Below, in pieces: positions 24,296 through 32,767 of a DNA stretch of 64,000 bases. This stretch comes from Actinomycetes bacterium. GTDB taxonomy: Bacteria; Actinomycetota; Thermoleophilia; Solirubrobacterales; 70-9. The position numbers and the translations under genes are program-made. Every line of letters starts with the position of its first letter. Position 1 is the first letter of the stretch. The notes under the pieces were generated by a model. It was not told the origin of the DNA and did not search any database. It was given only the letters and a program-made list of their open reading frames with translations. The DNA lies in NCBI GenBank assembly GCA_016861045.1, contig BOKP01000001.1:685529-749528 (forward strand), read 5' to 3'.

Positions 24296-25183
24296 GGCGA
24301 GCCGCTCGCGCTCGTAGTCGAGCTCCGTCCGGATCCCCCGCGCCTCCATCAAGGCCCGCGCCTGCTCGATCGAGGCGGCGGGCCGGACGAGGTCGGCGAG
24401 CGGGGTCAGCGGCCCGAGCGCGCGGCGGGCGTCGAAGACGAAGGCGAGGGCTCCGACCGGGCCGAGCTCGACCGTCCGGCTGCCGTCGCGGATCGGCACC
24501 GACCCGGTCGCCCCGAGCGCGCAGCGAGCCGCCATCAGGCTCGCCTCGGTCGGGACCTCGCGAGCGAGCGCGACGACCTCCTCGGCGGCCGCGGGACCGG
24601 GGGAGAGGGTGCCGAGCCAGGCTCCCTCACGGCCGATGGCCGCGATCCGGGCAAGGACCTCGAGCATCGTCAGCTCGCCGTCGCAGCCGGCCCCGAACGC
24701 GCAGCCGGCGACCGCGATGCGCTCGGGCAGGTGGGCGACGGCAGCGAGCATCACCGCGTCGCAGAGCGGGCTCGAGAGCCCCGGCTCGGAGCCGTCGGCG
24801 AGGACGTCGCCGCCGACGTCGAGGAGGACGACGAGATCGCAGTCGAGGTGGTCGGCGAGGGCGGCGATGCCGGCGCCGGCCGCGGCCGGCCCGCCGTTGA
24901 CGTCGATCAGCGCGACCGGGCGGCCGAGGTGGGCGGCGACCCCGGCCTCCGCGAGCCGGGTCCCTTCCGGGGTGCATCCGGCCGCTCCGGTCAGCGCCGC
25001 CGACGCGGCGATCGGCTCGATTGCGGTGAGTTGCCCGAGCGGGCGCGGGCCGGCGTGGTGGGGGTCGACCGCGAACCGCTCCCAGGCGACCCCGCCGAGC
25101 TCGACCCGGCGTCCGGCACGCTCGATCTCGCGGGCGACCGCGAGCGATCCGACGACGTCGCCGCCGCCGCCGATCCCGAGCAC
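24281..25183 (-). CDS. DUF1152-family protein
   Basis: 300 residues matching DUF1152: the N-terminal LGIGGGGDVVGSLAVAREIERAG nucleotide-like loop, LIDVNGGPAAAGAGIAALADHL, CDLVVLLDVGGDVLADGSEPGLSSPLCDA and AVAGCAFGAGCDGELT. Function is unknown in the family. The GTG at 25183 cuts into the first beta strand. An in-frame CTG at 25261 would restore it and would overlap the stop of the upstream DUF1802 gene by 4 bp, so the true protein may be 26 residues longer. Confidence 0.75.
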   Translation of the reverse strand: MLGIGGGGDVVGSLAVAREIERAGRRVELGGVAWERFAVDPHHAGPRPLGQLTAIEPIAASAALTGAAGCTPEGTRLAEAGVAAHLGRPVALIDVNGGPAAAGAGIAALADHLDCDLVVLLDVGGDVLADGSEPGLSSPLCDAVMLAAVAHLPERIAVAGCAFGAGCDGELTMLEVLARIAAIGREGAWLGTLSPGPAAAEEVVALAREVPTEASLMAARCALGATGSVPIRDGSRTVELGPVGALAFVFDARRALGPLTPLADLVRPAASIEQARALMEARGIRTELDYERERLASAGE

Positions 25184-25257
25184 GAGGGCGCCGCGCGCGC
25201 CGTCGGCGAGGGTGCCGAGCAGGCCGCGGGGGCTATCGCCGGGGCCCGGCAGGGAGC

Positions 25258-25893
25258 TCAGGTCAGCGCCGGCTCCGGCTCCGGGGCGCGGCAGGTCTCG
25301 CGGATCGTCGCCGCGGCCCGGTCGAACTCCTCGTCGGCCATCACCGGCACGCCCTCGAAGGGCAGGTCACGGTCGATCTCGACCCAGGAGTGGCAGCCGA
25401 TGTGCTCGTCGCGGACCCGGACGGTGACCGGGCGGGGGATCCGGTGCACCTTGAGCAGGAGGACGTGCAGCGGGTGGGTCCGCTTCCAGCGCAGCCGCTT
25501 GCGGGCGTAGTCCTGGGTCCAGACGTGGTAGGGGCTGAGCGCATCCACGATCCGCGGGTCCTCGACCGTGAAGTGGTCGGCGACCTCGGCCCAGGCGCGG
25601 ATCCGGACCCGGTCGGGCTGCGGGATCCCGCCGTCCTGGAGCAGCGCCCGCGGCGGCGGCTCCTCGTCGGGCCAGACGCCCTCCTCGAGCGCCCGGCGCA
25701 GCTCCGGGTGGTGCGACTCGCGGACGAGGTCGTTGCGCTGGTGGTCGAACGTCGGGTAGAGGAAGAACTGCTCGTGCTCGAGCTCGAAGTGCTTGTTCTC
25801 CTCGCGGATGCCGCCCTTGCGCAGCGTCACCAGCTGCTCCCCCTCGGCAAGCGCGCGCACGGTGATCGACCATTCCTTGAAAGCGATTGGCAT
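25258..25893 (-). CDS. DUF1802-family protein
   Basis: 211 residues starting MPIAFKEWSITVRALAEGEQ, with RKGGIREENKHFELEHEQFFLYPTFDHQ, the conserved core of DUF1802. The C-terminal half (YHVWTQDYARKRLRWKRTHPLHVLLLKV...) is also typical. No catalytic function is assigned to the family. It lies directly upstream of the DUF1152 gene on the minus strand and the two are probably co-transcribed. The 171 bp upstream to the hyuB stop hold no other gene that I can see. Confidence 0.8.
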   Translation of the reverse strand: MPIAFKEWSITVRALAEGEQLVTLRKGGIREENKHFELEHEQFFLYPTFDHQRNDLVRESHHPELRRALEEGVWPDEEPPPRALLQDGGIPQPDRVRIRAWAEVADHFTVEDPRIVDALSPYHVWTQDYARKRLRWKRTHPLHVLLLKVHRIPRPVTVRVRDEHIGCHSWVEIDRDLPFEGVPVMADEEFDRAAATIRETCRAPEPEPALT

Positions 25894-26064
25894 GGCGTTG
25901 TTCGTCCGGGGTCGTGGTTGTGGGCGGGATCGCGGGGCTCGGACGAGGGCGACCCTGCCGGGGCCGCTTCTCGGCCCGTCGGAGGGCCGCGAGTCTAGAG
26001 CAGCCGCGCGCCGTCGGCAAATTCGTGACGAGACGCACATGCTCTTGCGCGGCGCCCGCGGCGC

Positions 26065-27606
26065 CTAGCGATCCCGCCGGCGACCGAGGCCGCCGCCGCC
26101 GGGCGTCTCGATCCGCAGGACGTCGCCCGGCGCGAGCTCGCCCTCGCACTTGCCGGGCAGGGGCTCGCCGTTGAGGCTGTTGCGGCCGGGGCTGCCGTCG
26201 CCGCCGCCGTCGCGGCCCCGTGGCCCGCGGGTCCGGCGCTCGCCGACCAGCGTGAACCGGAGCGGCGCCAGCGCCTCGATCGCGCGCACGACCCCCTCGC
26301 CGCCGCGGCGCTCGCCTTCGCCGCCGCTTCCGCGCCGGACCGCGAGCTCCGCGATCCGGACGGGTAGCTCGGCCTCGAGCGCCTCGATCGGCGTGTTCAG
26401 GGTGTTCGACATCGCGACGTGGACGGCGCTCGGCCCGTCGGTGCCCCGGCAGGCACCCTGGCCGCCCGCGATCGTCTCGTAGTAGGTGAGCTCTCCGCCC
26501 GCGCCCGTCCCCGCCAGGGTCAGGTTGTTCATCGTCCCCTGGCCTTGGGCCGGGCCGTCGACGACTTCGGCGAGGGCCGTGAGCACGAGGTCGGCGACCC
26601 GGCTCGAGGTCTCGACGTTGCCGGCGGCAACGGCGGCCGGAGGACGGGCGTTGAGCACCGATCCGGCGGGGGCCGTGATCCCCACCGGCCGGAACGCGCC
26701 CGCCGAGGGCGGTGCGTCGGGATCGGTCAGCGCCTTGATCGCGAACAGGGTCGCGGCGCGGGTGACCGGCAGCGGGCAGTTCAGGTTCCCGTCCACCTGC
26801 GACGCCGATCCGGCGAAGTCGACGTCGAGGCGATCGCCCGCGATCTCGACGCGGACGCGGAGCGGGATCGGCTCGCCGTCCGCCCCCTCGAGCTCGTCGG
26901 CGGCCTCGTGGACGCCGTCGGCGAGCGCGGCGAACGCCGCGCGGCTGCGACGCTCGGCGTGGTCGAGGACCGCCGCCATCCCCGCAAGCAGCCGCTCGCG
27001 GCCCGATCGTCCGGCCAGCTCGCCGAGCCGGGCCTGCCCTCGCAGGTTCGCCGCCCGCTGTGCCCGCAGGTCCGCCAGCCGCTCGTCGGGCCGGCGCATC
27101 CGGGAGGCGATCGCGGCGAGCTCGTCGGGTCCGGCGCGGCGGGGCGCGATCACCACCCCCTCGTCGGCGAGCGTGCGCGAGTGGGCCGGCATCCCGCCCG
27201 GCGTCGGGCCGCCGACGTCGGCGTGGTGGGCGCGGCTCGCGACCCAGCCGCCGAGCCGGTCGTCGATGACGAGCGGGGAGACGAGCGTGATGTCGGGCAG
27301 GTGGGTGCCGCCGCGGTAGGGGTCGTTGAGGATCCAGACGTCATCGCCGGCGACTTCATCGCCGGCGAGCCCGGCGACGGCGGCGACGGCGGCGGGCATC
27401 GAGCCGAGGTGCACCGGGATGTGCTCAGCCTGCATCACGAGCTCGCCGCCGCGATCGAAGATCGCCGTCGAGCAGTCGCGGCGCTCCTTGATGTTCGCCG
27501 AGTGGGAGGCGCGCACGAGGACGGCCCCCATCTCGTCGCAGATCGACCGCAGCGCCCCGCTCAGGACCTGGAGCTCGACCGGGTCGATCGCGATCCCGCC
27601 GCTCAC
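26065..27606 (-). CDS. hyuB: Hydantoinase/5-oxoprolinase B subunit
   Basis: 513 residues of the HyuB family: DPVELQVLSGALRSICDEMGAVLVRASHSANIKERRDCSTAIFD, DVWILNDPYRGGTHLPDITL, AHHADVGGPTPGGMP and TMNNLTLAG. It works with the A subunit in ATP-dependent opening of hydantoin, oxoproline or related rings (or acetone/acetophenone carboxylation in relatives). The GTG at 27606 overlaps the hyuA stop by 4 bp. Longer upstream open frames are shadows of hyuA. The C terminus (GDVLRIETPGGGGLG) is intact. Substrate cannot be deduced. Confidence 0.9.
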   Translation of the reverse strand: MSGGIAIDPVELQVLSGALRSICDEMGAVLVRASHSANIKERRDCSTAIFDRGGELVMQAEHIPVHLGSMPAAVAAVAGLAGDEVAGDDVWILNDPYRGGTHLPDITLVSPLVIDDRLGGWVASRAHHADVGGPTPGGMPAHSRTLADEGVVIAPRRAGPDELAAIASRMRRPDERLADLRAQRAANLRGQARLGELAGRSGRERLLAGMAAVLDHAERRSRAAFAALADGVHEAADELEGADGEPIPLRVRVEIAGDRLDVDFAGSASQVDGNLNCPLPVTRAATLFAIKALTDPDAPPSAGAFRPVGITAPAGSVLNARPPAAVAAGNVETSSRVADLVLTALAEVVDGPAQGQGTMNNLTLAGTGAGGELTYYETIAGGQGACRGTDGPSAVHVAMSNTLNTPIEALEAELPVRIAELAVRRGSGGEGERRGGEGVVRAIEALAPLRFTLVGERRTRGPRGRDGGGDGSPGRNSLNGEPLPGKCEGELAPGDVLRIETPGGGGLGRRRDR

Positions 27607-29585
27607 CTGCCCTCCTCCCGGGTCGCCACGATCGAGCCGTGACGATCGACGGTCGCGCGCCAGCCCGCGGGAACGAGGAAGGTGGTCTCCGCCAGCTCGA
27701 ACACGCAGGGACCGGCCGCGGCGAAGCCCGGCCGCGGCTCGCCGGCGAGGACCGCGACCGGCTCCGGGCCCGCGGGCAGGTGCGCGGTCCGAGTCGAGCG
27801 CCGCGGCTCGGCGCCGCCTCCGACCGGCAGCTCGAAGTCGGCGAGCGGCTCGCGGGAGGCGACCCGGATGTTGACGAGCTCGACGGCCCGATCGTCGCCG
27901 CGATAGCCGTAGCGGCGCTCGTGCTCGGCTGCGAACGCGGCCACGAGCGCGGCCGGGTCGGGCTCCAGCGGCGCCCCGATCGGCAGCTCGAACGCCTGCC
28001 CCGCGTAGCGCAGCTCGTAGATCGCCTCGAGGGTGGCGGCGGGGTCGCGGTCGAGGCCGGCGATCGTCGTCGCCACCGCGTCGGCGATCGCGGTCGCCGT
28101 GAGCTCCCGCCCGCCCAGCATCACGGTTCGCGTCGTGTCCCGGCGTCGTTCCGCGCATACCAGCCCGAGGGCGGAGAGCACCCCGCCCGGCCGCGGGCAG
28201 ATGACGCGGGCGATGCCGAGCTCGGCGGCGACGTCGATCGCGTGCAGCGGCCCGGCGCCGCCGAACGGGAGCAGGTCGAAGCGGCGCGGATCGATCCCCC
28301 GCTCGACCGTGATCACCCGCAGCGCCCGGACCATCTCCTGGTTGGCGACGGCGCGGATCCCCGCCGCGGTCGCGAGCGGATCGAGGTCGAGCGATTCCGC
28401 GAGCGCCCCGATCGCGCGCGCCGCCGCAGCGGGATCCAGCGCGACCCCGCCGGCGAGGCCGCCCTCGGGGTCGAGGTAGCCGAGCAGGAGGTTGGCATCG
28501 GTCACGGTCGGCTCCGTGCCCCCGGCGCCGTAGCAGGCGGGCCCCGGATCGGCGCCGGCCGAGCGCGGGCCGACCCGGAGCGCGCCGCCGCGGTCGCGCC
28601 AGGCGATCGAGCCGCCGCCCGCCCCGACGGTGTGGACGTCGACCATCGGGAGCTGGATCGGGCGGCCCGCGAACTCACGGGTCTCGGTCCGGCCGACGCG
28701 GCCGCGCTCGACCACGCAGACGTCACAGGAGGTGCCTCCCATGTCGAGCCCGAGGGCGTCGCCGGAGCCGGATTCGGATGCGATCAGGCCGGCGCCGACG
28801 GCGCCGCCGGCGGGGCCGCTGAGGACGCTCCAGGCCCCGCCGGCCGCGGCCCGGCCGGCGTCGGTGACTCCACCCGAGGACTGCATGACGAGCGGTTCGG
28901 GGACGCCGATCTCGCGGCAGCGGCCGGTGAGCCCGCGCAGGTAGCCGCCCAGCCTGGGCGCGAGGTAGGCGTCGAGGACCGTCGTCGCGCAGCGCTCGTA
29001 CTCGCGGAACCGCGGCAGCACCTCGGAGGAGACGGAGACGTGGAGGTCGCCGAACCGCTCCCTCAGCGCCGCTCCGAGGCGACGCTCGTGGTCGGGGCGG
29101 GCGAACGAGAAGAGCAGGCAGACCGCGACGGCCTCCGGGGCCAGGCGCTCGATCTCGTCGCCGACCCGCTCGACCTCCTCGTCGTCGAGCGGGAGCACGA
29201 CGCCGTCGGCGCCGACGCGCTCGCGGACAGCGACGCGCAGGTCCGGCGGCGCCAGCGGCGGCGGCCGGTCCTCGCAGAGCCGGTAGAGCGTGGGCCGGTT
29301 CTGGCGGGCGATCTCGAGCAGGTCGGTGAAGCCGGCGGTCGCGACGAGCGCCGTGCGGGCGCCGCGGCGCTCGAGCAGGGCGTTCGTGCCGACCGTCATC
29401 CCGTGCGCGAACCGGCGCACGGCGGCGGGCTCGGCCCCGGCCGCGGCGAGGACGGCTCGGATCGCGACCGCGACGCCCTCGGACTGGTCGCCGGGGGTCG
29501 ACGGCGCCTTCGCGGTGTGCAGCCGCCCGCCGTCGACGAGGACGGCGTCCGTGAAGGTTCCGCCTACGTCGACGCCGAGCAGCAC
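27603..29585 (-). CDS. hyuA: Hydantoinase/5-oxoprolinase A subunit
   Basis: 660 residues. The N-terminal Hydant_A_N part starts LLGVDVGGTFTDAVLVDGG. The central ATPase-like part has MVGTNALLERRGARTALVATAGF-type motifs, VMQSSGGVTDAGRAA, LSGPAGGAVGAG, GLDMGGTSCDVCVV and HTVGAGGGSIAWRD. The C-terminal region contains LLPFGGAGPLHAIDVAAELG. All are usual for the sugar-kinase-like A subunit that activates the ring with ATP. The GTG at 29585 puts the phosphate loop directly at the N terminus, as in homologues. Coupled to hyuB by 4 bp and 25 bp downstream of a small zinc-motif gene. Confidence 0.9.
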   Translation of the reverse strand: MLLGVDVGGTFTDAVLVDGGRLHTAKAPSTPGDQSEGVAVAIRAVLAAAGAEPAAVRRFAHGMTVGTNALLERRGARTALVATAGFTDLLEIARQNRPTLYRLCEDRPPPLAPPDLRVAVRERVGADGVVLPLDDEEVERVGDEIERLAPEAVAVCLLFSFARPDHERRLGAALRERFGDLHVSVSSEVLPRFREYERCATTVLDAYLAPRLGGYLRGLTGRCREIGVPEPLVMQSSGGVTDAGRAAAGGAWSVLSGPAGGAVGAGLIASESGSGDALGLDMGGTSCDVCVVERGRVGRTETREFAGRPIQLPMVDVHTVGAGGGSIAWRDRGGALRVGPRSAGADPGPACYGAGGTEPTVTDANLLLGYLDPEGGLAGGVALDPAAAARAIGALAESLDLDPLATAAGIRAVANQEMVRALRVITVERGIDPRRFDLLPFGGAGPLHAIDVAAELGIARVICPRPGGVLSALGLVCAERRRDTTRTVMLGGRELTATAIADAVATTIAGLDRDPAATLEAIYELRYAGQAFELPIGAPLEPDPAALVAAFAAEHERRYGYRGDDRAVELVNIRVASREPLADFELPVGGGAEPRRSTRTAHLPAGPEPVAVLAGEPRPGFAAAGPCVFELAETTFLVPAGWRATVDRHGSIVATREEGR

Positions 29586-29610
29586 CCGACCATTACAGCG
29601 AGCCGGCGGC

Positions 29611-30054
29611 TCAGGCGACCAGCGGCAGCTCCTCCTCGATGCGGCCGCCGTCGACCACCTCCTCCTCGAGGTGCTTGTGCGACGGACAGTAGTCGCGTCC
29701 CGGCAGCGGCTCGCGCTGGCACGGCGTTCCACGGCGGGTGTGCGCCTTGCACTCGCGGTCGACGAGCTGGGCGAGCTCCTCCGGCGGCACCTGGTCGAGG
29801 TAGCGCAGGGCGAGCTTGACGTTGCGGTCGACGACCTGGAAGACGAATAGCTGCTCGCTGACGGGGAAGTGCCCCCGGAGCTCTCCGAACAGCACCTTCG
29901 TCGGACGGGCGAAGTAGCGGCGGTCGTTGAGGAGCCGTCGCATGGTGTCCTCGCAGGCGTCGAGGATCTGTTGCTTGCGGGCGCAACCGGCGCCGTTGGA
30001 CTCCGCGACCCGCGGGGCAAGCTCCCGGTAGATCGATCGGCTGAATTGATACAT
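29611..30054 (-). CDS. Conserved hypothetical protein with C-terminal Cys3-His zinc motif
   Basis: 147 residues, unrecognised. An alpha-helical N-terminal part (MYQFSRSIYRELAPRVAESN... CEDTMRRLLNDRRYFARP) is followed by CKAHTRRGTPCQREPLPGRDYCPSHKH. That segment is a compact Cys/His pattern (C..HT..GTPC...PGRDYC..H) seen at the end of various phage and actinobacterial proteins and likely binds zinc. It lies 25 bp upstream of hyuA on the same strand and could share its transcript. The start ATG has AGGGA nearby upstream. Confidence 0.7.
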   Translation of the reverse strand: MYQFSRSIYRELAPRVAESNGAGCARKQQILDACEDTMRRLLNDRRYFARPTKVLFGELRGHFPVSEQLFVFQVVDRNVKLALRYLDQVPPEELAQLVDRECKAHTRRGTPCQREPLPGRDYCPSHKHLEEEVVDGGRIEEELPLVA

Positions 30055-30161
30055 GGGTTCCCTGAACCTTTCCCTGGTCCGCGGTTACCCCCCCGCGCCG
30101 AGAAGTGTGACGATCGCCACGTTGATCGCGTGCCAAGCGACGTTAAGCCCGGGTTAAGCCG

Positions 30162-31661
30162 TCAAACGCGCGCCGCGGCGCCGACCGGCGGCCAGCGGTC
30201 GATCCGCACCTCCCCGCCGACGCCGACCACCGTGTGGCGGAGGTCGAGGGCGGGATCGATGAGCGGCCGGTCGCTGCGGCGGTGGACGCCGCGCGACTCC
30301 TCACGCGCCAGGGCCGAGGCGGCGATCAGCCGCGCGAGCGGGTACGGGTCGGCGCGCAGGCGCTCGAGCCGCTCGGGGTCGCGGACGGGACCGGCCAGCG
30401 TCCAGACCGAATGGCGCGTCTCCTCGGTTGGGGCGGGGAAGCGCGGGTCCGGGTCGGGATCCGGCGGCGCCGGGTCGGCCGCGGCGGCGCCGAGCGCGGC
30501 CGCCGCCGCCCGCGTGCCGAAGACGAAGCACTCGCTGAGCGAGTTGGAGGCGAGCCGGTTGGCCCCGTGCAGCCCGGTGCAGGAGGCCTCGCCGACGGCG
30601 AGCAGCCCCGCCAGCGTGCTGCGCCCGTCGAGGTCGGTGCGGACGCCGCCGATCAGGTAGTGCGCCGCAGGGGCGATCGGAACGGGGCCGGCTGCGGGCT
30701 CGATCCCGGCCGCGGACAGCAGCGCCGCGATCGCCGGGAACCGCTCGAGCGGCACCGGCCGCAGGTCGAGGCCGACGGCGCCCGCGCCGTCGGCGGCGAT
30801 CCGGTCGAGGATCGCCGCCGTCACCTGGTCGCGGGGCGCGAGCTCGTCCGTGAAGCGGCGCCCGTCGGCGCCGACCAGCAGCGCCCCCTCCCCGCGGACG
30901 GCCTCGGTTATCAGCTTCCCGTCGAAGCCGGTTCCGGGCAGCGCCAGGGCGGTCGGGTGGAACTGGCAGAGCTCGAGGTCGGCGAGCTCCGCGCCGGCGG
31001 CCGCCGCGAGGACGGCGCCGGCTCCGATCGCTCCGCGCGGGTTGGTCGTCCGCTCCCACAGGGCAGCGCCGCCGCCGGTCGCGAGCACGGTCGCCGCCGC
31101 CGCTACCGGGCCTTCGTCGGTGACGACCCCGTGACAGCGCTCGCCGTCGGACCAGAGGGCCAGCGCGGAGGCGCCCTCGCGGACCTCGATCAGCTCGTGC
31201 TCGGCGACGAGGGCGGCGAGCCTGCTGGTCAGCGCCCGTCCGGTCTCGGCGCCGCCGGCGTGGACGATGCGGCGGGCGGAGTGCCCCCCCTCGAGCCCGA
31301 GCGCGAGCTCGCCGTCGGCTCCGAGATCGAAGCGGACGCCCCTCCGCATCAAGGCCTCGACCGCGGCGGGCGCCTCGGCGACGAGCACCTCCACCGCGGC
31401 CGGGCAGCAGATGCCGCGGCCGGCGTTGAACGTGTCCTCGGCATGGCGGGAGGGCGAGTCGTCGGCCGCGACCGCCGCCGCGAGCCCGCCCTGGGCATGG
31501 AAGCTCGCGGTCTCGTTCAGCGGCTTGCGGGAGATGACGACCACCCGCCCACCCGCCTCGGCGGCCTCGAGCGCCACGTGGAGGCCGGCGGCGCCGGCGC
31601 CGACGATCGCCACGTCGGCCGCGCCGTCGCGGCGATCGGTGCTCGGGCTGCGGGAGGTCAA
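30162..31661 (-). CDS. nadB: L-aspartate oxidase NadB
   Basis: 499 residues from a TTG at 31661. FAD-binding GAGAAGLHVALEAAEAG near residue 20, SFHAQGGLAAAVAADDS, the substrate loop ELCQFHPTAL, DELAPRDQVTAAI and the C-terminal catalytic ESRGVHRRSDRP all match NadB. The enzyme makes iminoaspartate for NAD biosynthesis. nadA and nadC, its usual partners, are not in the window. The start is uncertain because the divergent deacetylase begins at 31688; a GTG further in is possible but would trim the N terminus before the FAD loop. Confidence 0.92.
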   Translation of the reverse strand: MTSRSPSTDRRDGAADVAIVGAGAAGLHVALEAAEAGGRVVVISRKPLNETASFHAQGGLAAAVAADDSPSRHAEDTFNAGRGICCPAAVEVLVAEAPAAVEALMRRGVRFDLGADGELALGLEGGHSARRIVHAGGAETGRALTSRLAALVAEHELIEVREGASALALWSDGERCHGVVTDEGPVAAAATVLATGGGAALWERTTNPRGAIGAGAVLAAAAGAELADLELCQFHPTALALPGTGFDGKLITEAVRGEGALLVGADGRRFTDELAPRDQVTAAILDRIAADGAGAVGLDLRPVPLERFPAIAALLSAAGIEPAAGPVPIAPAAHYLIGGVRTDLDGRSTLAGLLAVGEASCTGLHGANRLASNSLSECFVFGTRAAAAALGAAAADPAPPDPDPDPRFPAPTEETRHSVWTLAGPVRDPERLERLRADPYPLARLIAASALAREESRGVHRRSDRPLIDPALDLRHTVVGVGGEVRIDRWPPVGAAARV

Positions 31662-31687
31662 GACGGCAGTACCGTATCCGCCAGCCG

Positions 31688-32701
31688 ATGGCCCTCTACC
31701 TGCGCCATCCGACATCGCTCGCGCACGACACCGGCCCGCATCCCGAGAACGCGGGCCGGATCGAGGCGATCGAGTCGGCGCTGGAGCGGGCGGGATGGCC
31801 CGGGCTCGAGCGGGCCGAGCCGCCGCCGGCCGAGCGCGAGTGGCTGACCCGGGTCCACTCCGCGCGCCACGTCGACTCGATCGCGCGGCTCTGCGCGGCC
31901 GGGGGCGGTCCGATCGACCTCGACACCGTGACCGTCCCGGCCTCGTGGGAGGCGGCACTGCGGGCGGCCGGCGCCGCCGCCGAGGGCGCGCGATCGCTGC
32001 TCGCCGGCGAGCACGACGTCGCCTTCTGCGGCATGCGGCCGCCCGGCCACCACGCCGAGTCGGGCCGGGCGATGGGCTTCTGCCTGCTCAACAACGCCGC
32101 CGTCGGCGCCGCCCACGCGGTCGCGGCCTGCGGCGCCGAGCGCGTGCTCGTCCTCGACTGGGACGTCCACCACGGCAACGGGACCGAGGAGATCTTCCGC
32201 GAGCGCGGCGACGTCCTCTACGTCAGCATCCACCAGAGCCCGCTCTACCCGGGCACCGGCGCCGCGGCCGAGATCGGGAGCGGTGCCGGCGCCGGCGCGA
32301 CCGTGAACCTGCCGGTCCCGCCGGGGGCGGGCGGCGCCGAGTTCGTCGGCCTCGTCGCGCACCTCGTCGTGCCGCTCGCGCACGCGTTCCGGCCCGACCT
32401 GCTCGTCGTCTCGGCCGGCTACGACGCCCATGCGGCCGATCCGCTCGCGGGCTGCCTGCTGGACGACGCGGACTACGCCGCGATGGCGGCTCACGTCCGC
32501 GAGCTCGGTCGCGGGCTCGCGGCGCCGATCCTCGTCTGCCTCGAGGGCGGCTACGAGCGGGGAGCGCTCGCGCGATCGGTGCTGGCGACGCTCGGCGCGC
32601 TCAACGGCGACCGGCCGGCGCCGGATGTCGGGCCCGTGCCGCTCGTCTCCGAGGCCGTCGCGCGGGTCGGCTCGACCGATCGCTGGCGCGGCGTGCTCTG
32701 A
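31688..32701 (+). CDS. Class II-type histone deacetylase-like (acetoin utilisation/acetylpolyamine amidohydrolase family)
   Basis: 337 residues. Catalytic motifs are RPPGHHAESGRAMGFCLLNNAAV (the His pair), LDWDVHHGNGTEEIF (zinc ligands Asp and His), YVSIHQSPLYPGTG and SAGYDAHAADPLAG (third zinc ligand Asp), ending in LEGGYERGALA. Bacterial members deacetylate small amines or acyl-lysines in the cytosol. The ATG at 31688 fits MALYLRHPTSLAHDTGPHPE, the usual opening. Divergent from nadB by 26 bp; convergent with the coiled-coil gene. Confidence 0.9.
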   Translation: MALYLRHPTSLAHDTGPHPENAGRIEAIESALERAGWPGLERAEPPPAEREWLTRVHSARHVDSIARLCAAGGGPIDLDTVTVPASWEAALRAAGAAAEGARSLLAGEHDVAFCGMRPPGHHAESGRAMGFCLLNNAAVGAAHAVAACGAERVLVLDWDVHHGNGTEEIFRERGDVLYVSIHQSPLYPGTGAAAEIGSGAGAGATVNLPVPPGAGGAEFVGLVAHLVVPLAHAFRPDLLVVSAGYDAHAADPLAGCLLDDADYAAMAAHVRELGRGLAAPILVCLEGGYERGALARSVLATLGALNGDRPAPDVGPVPLVSEAVARVGSTDRWRGVL

Positions 32702-32767
32702 CCGGCGCCGGGAGCCGCCCGCGCTGGAGGCGCCGCCCGCCGCGCCGATCCCGGCCCGGGCTCGCGG

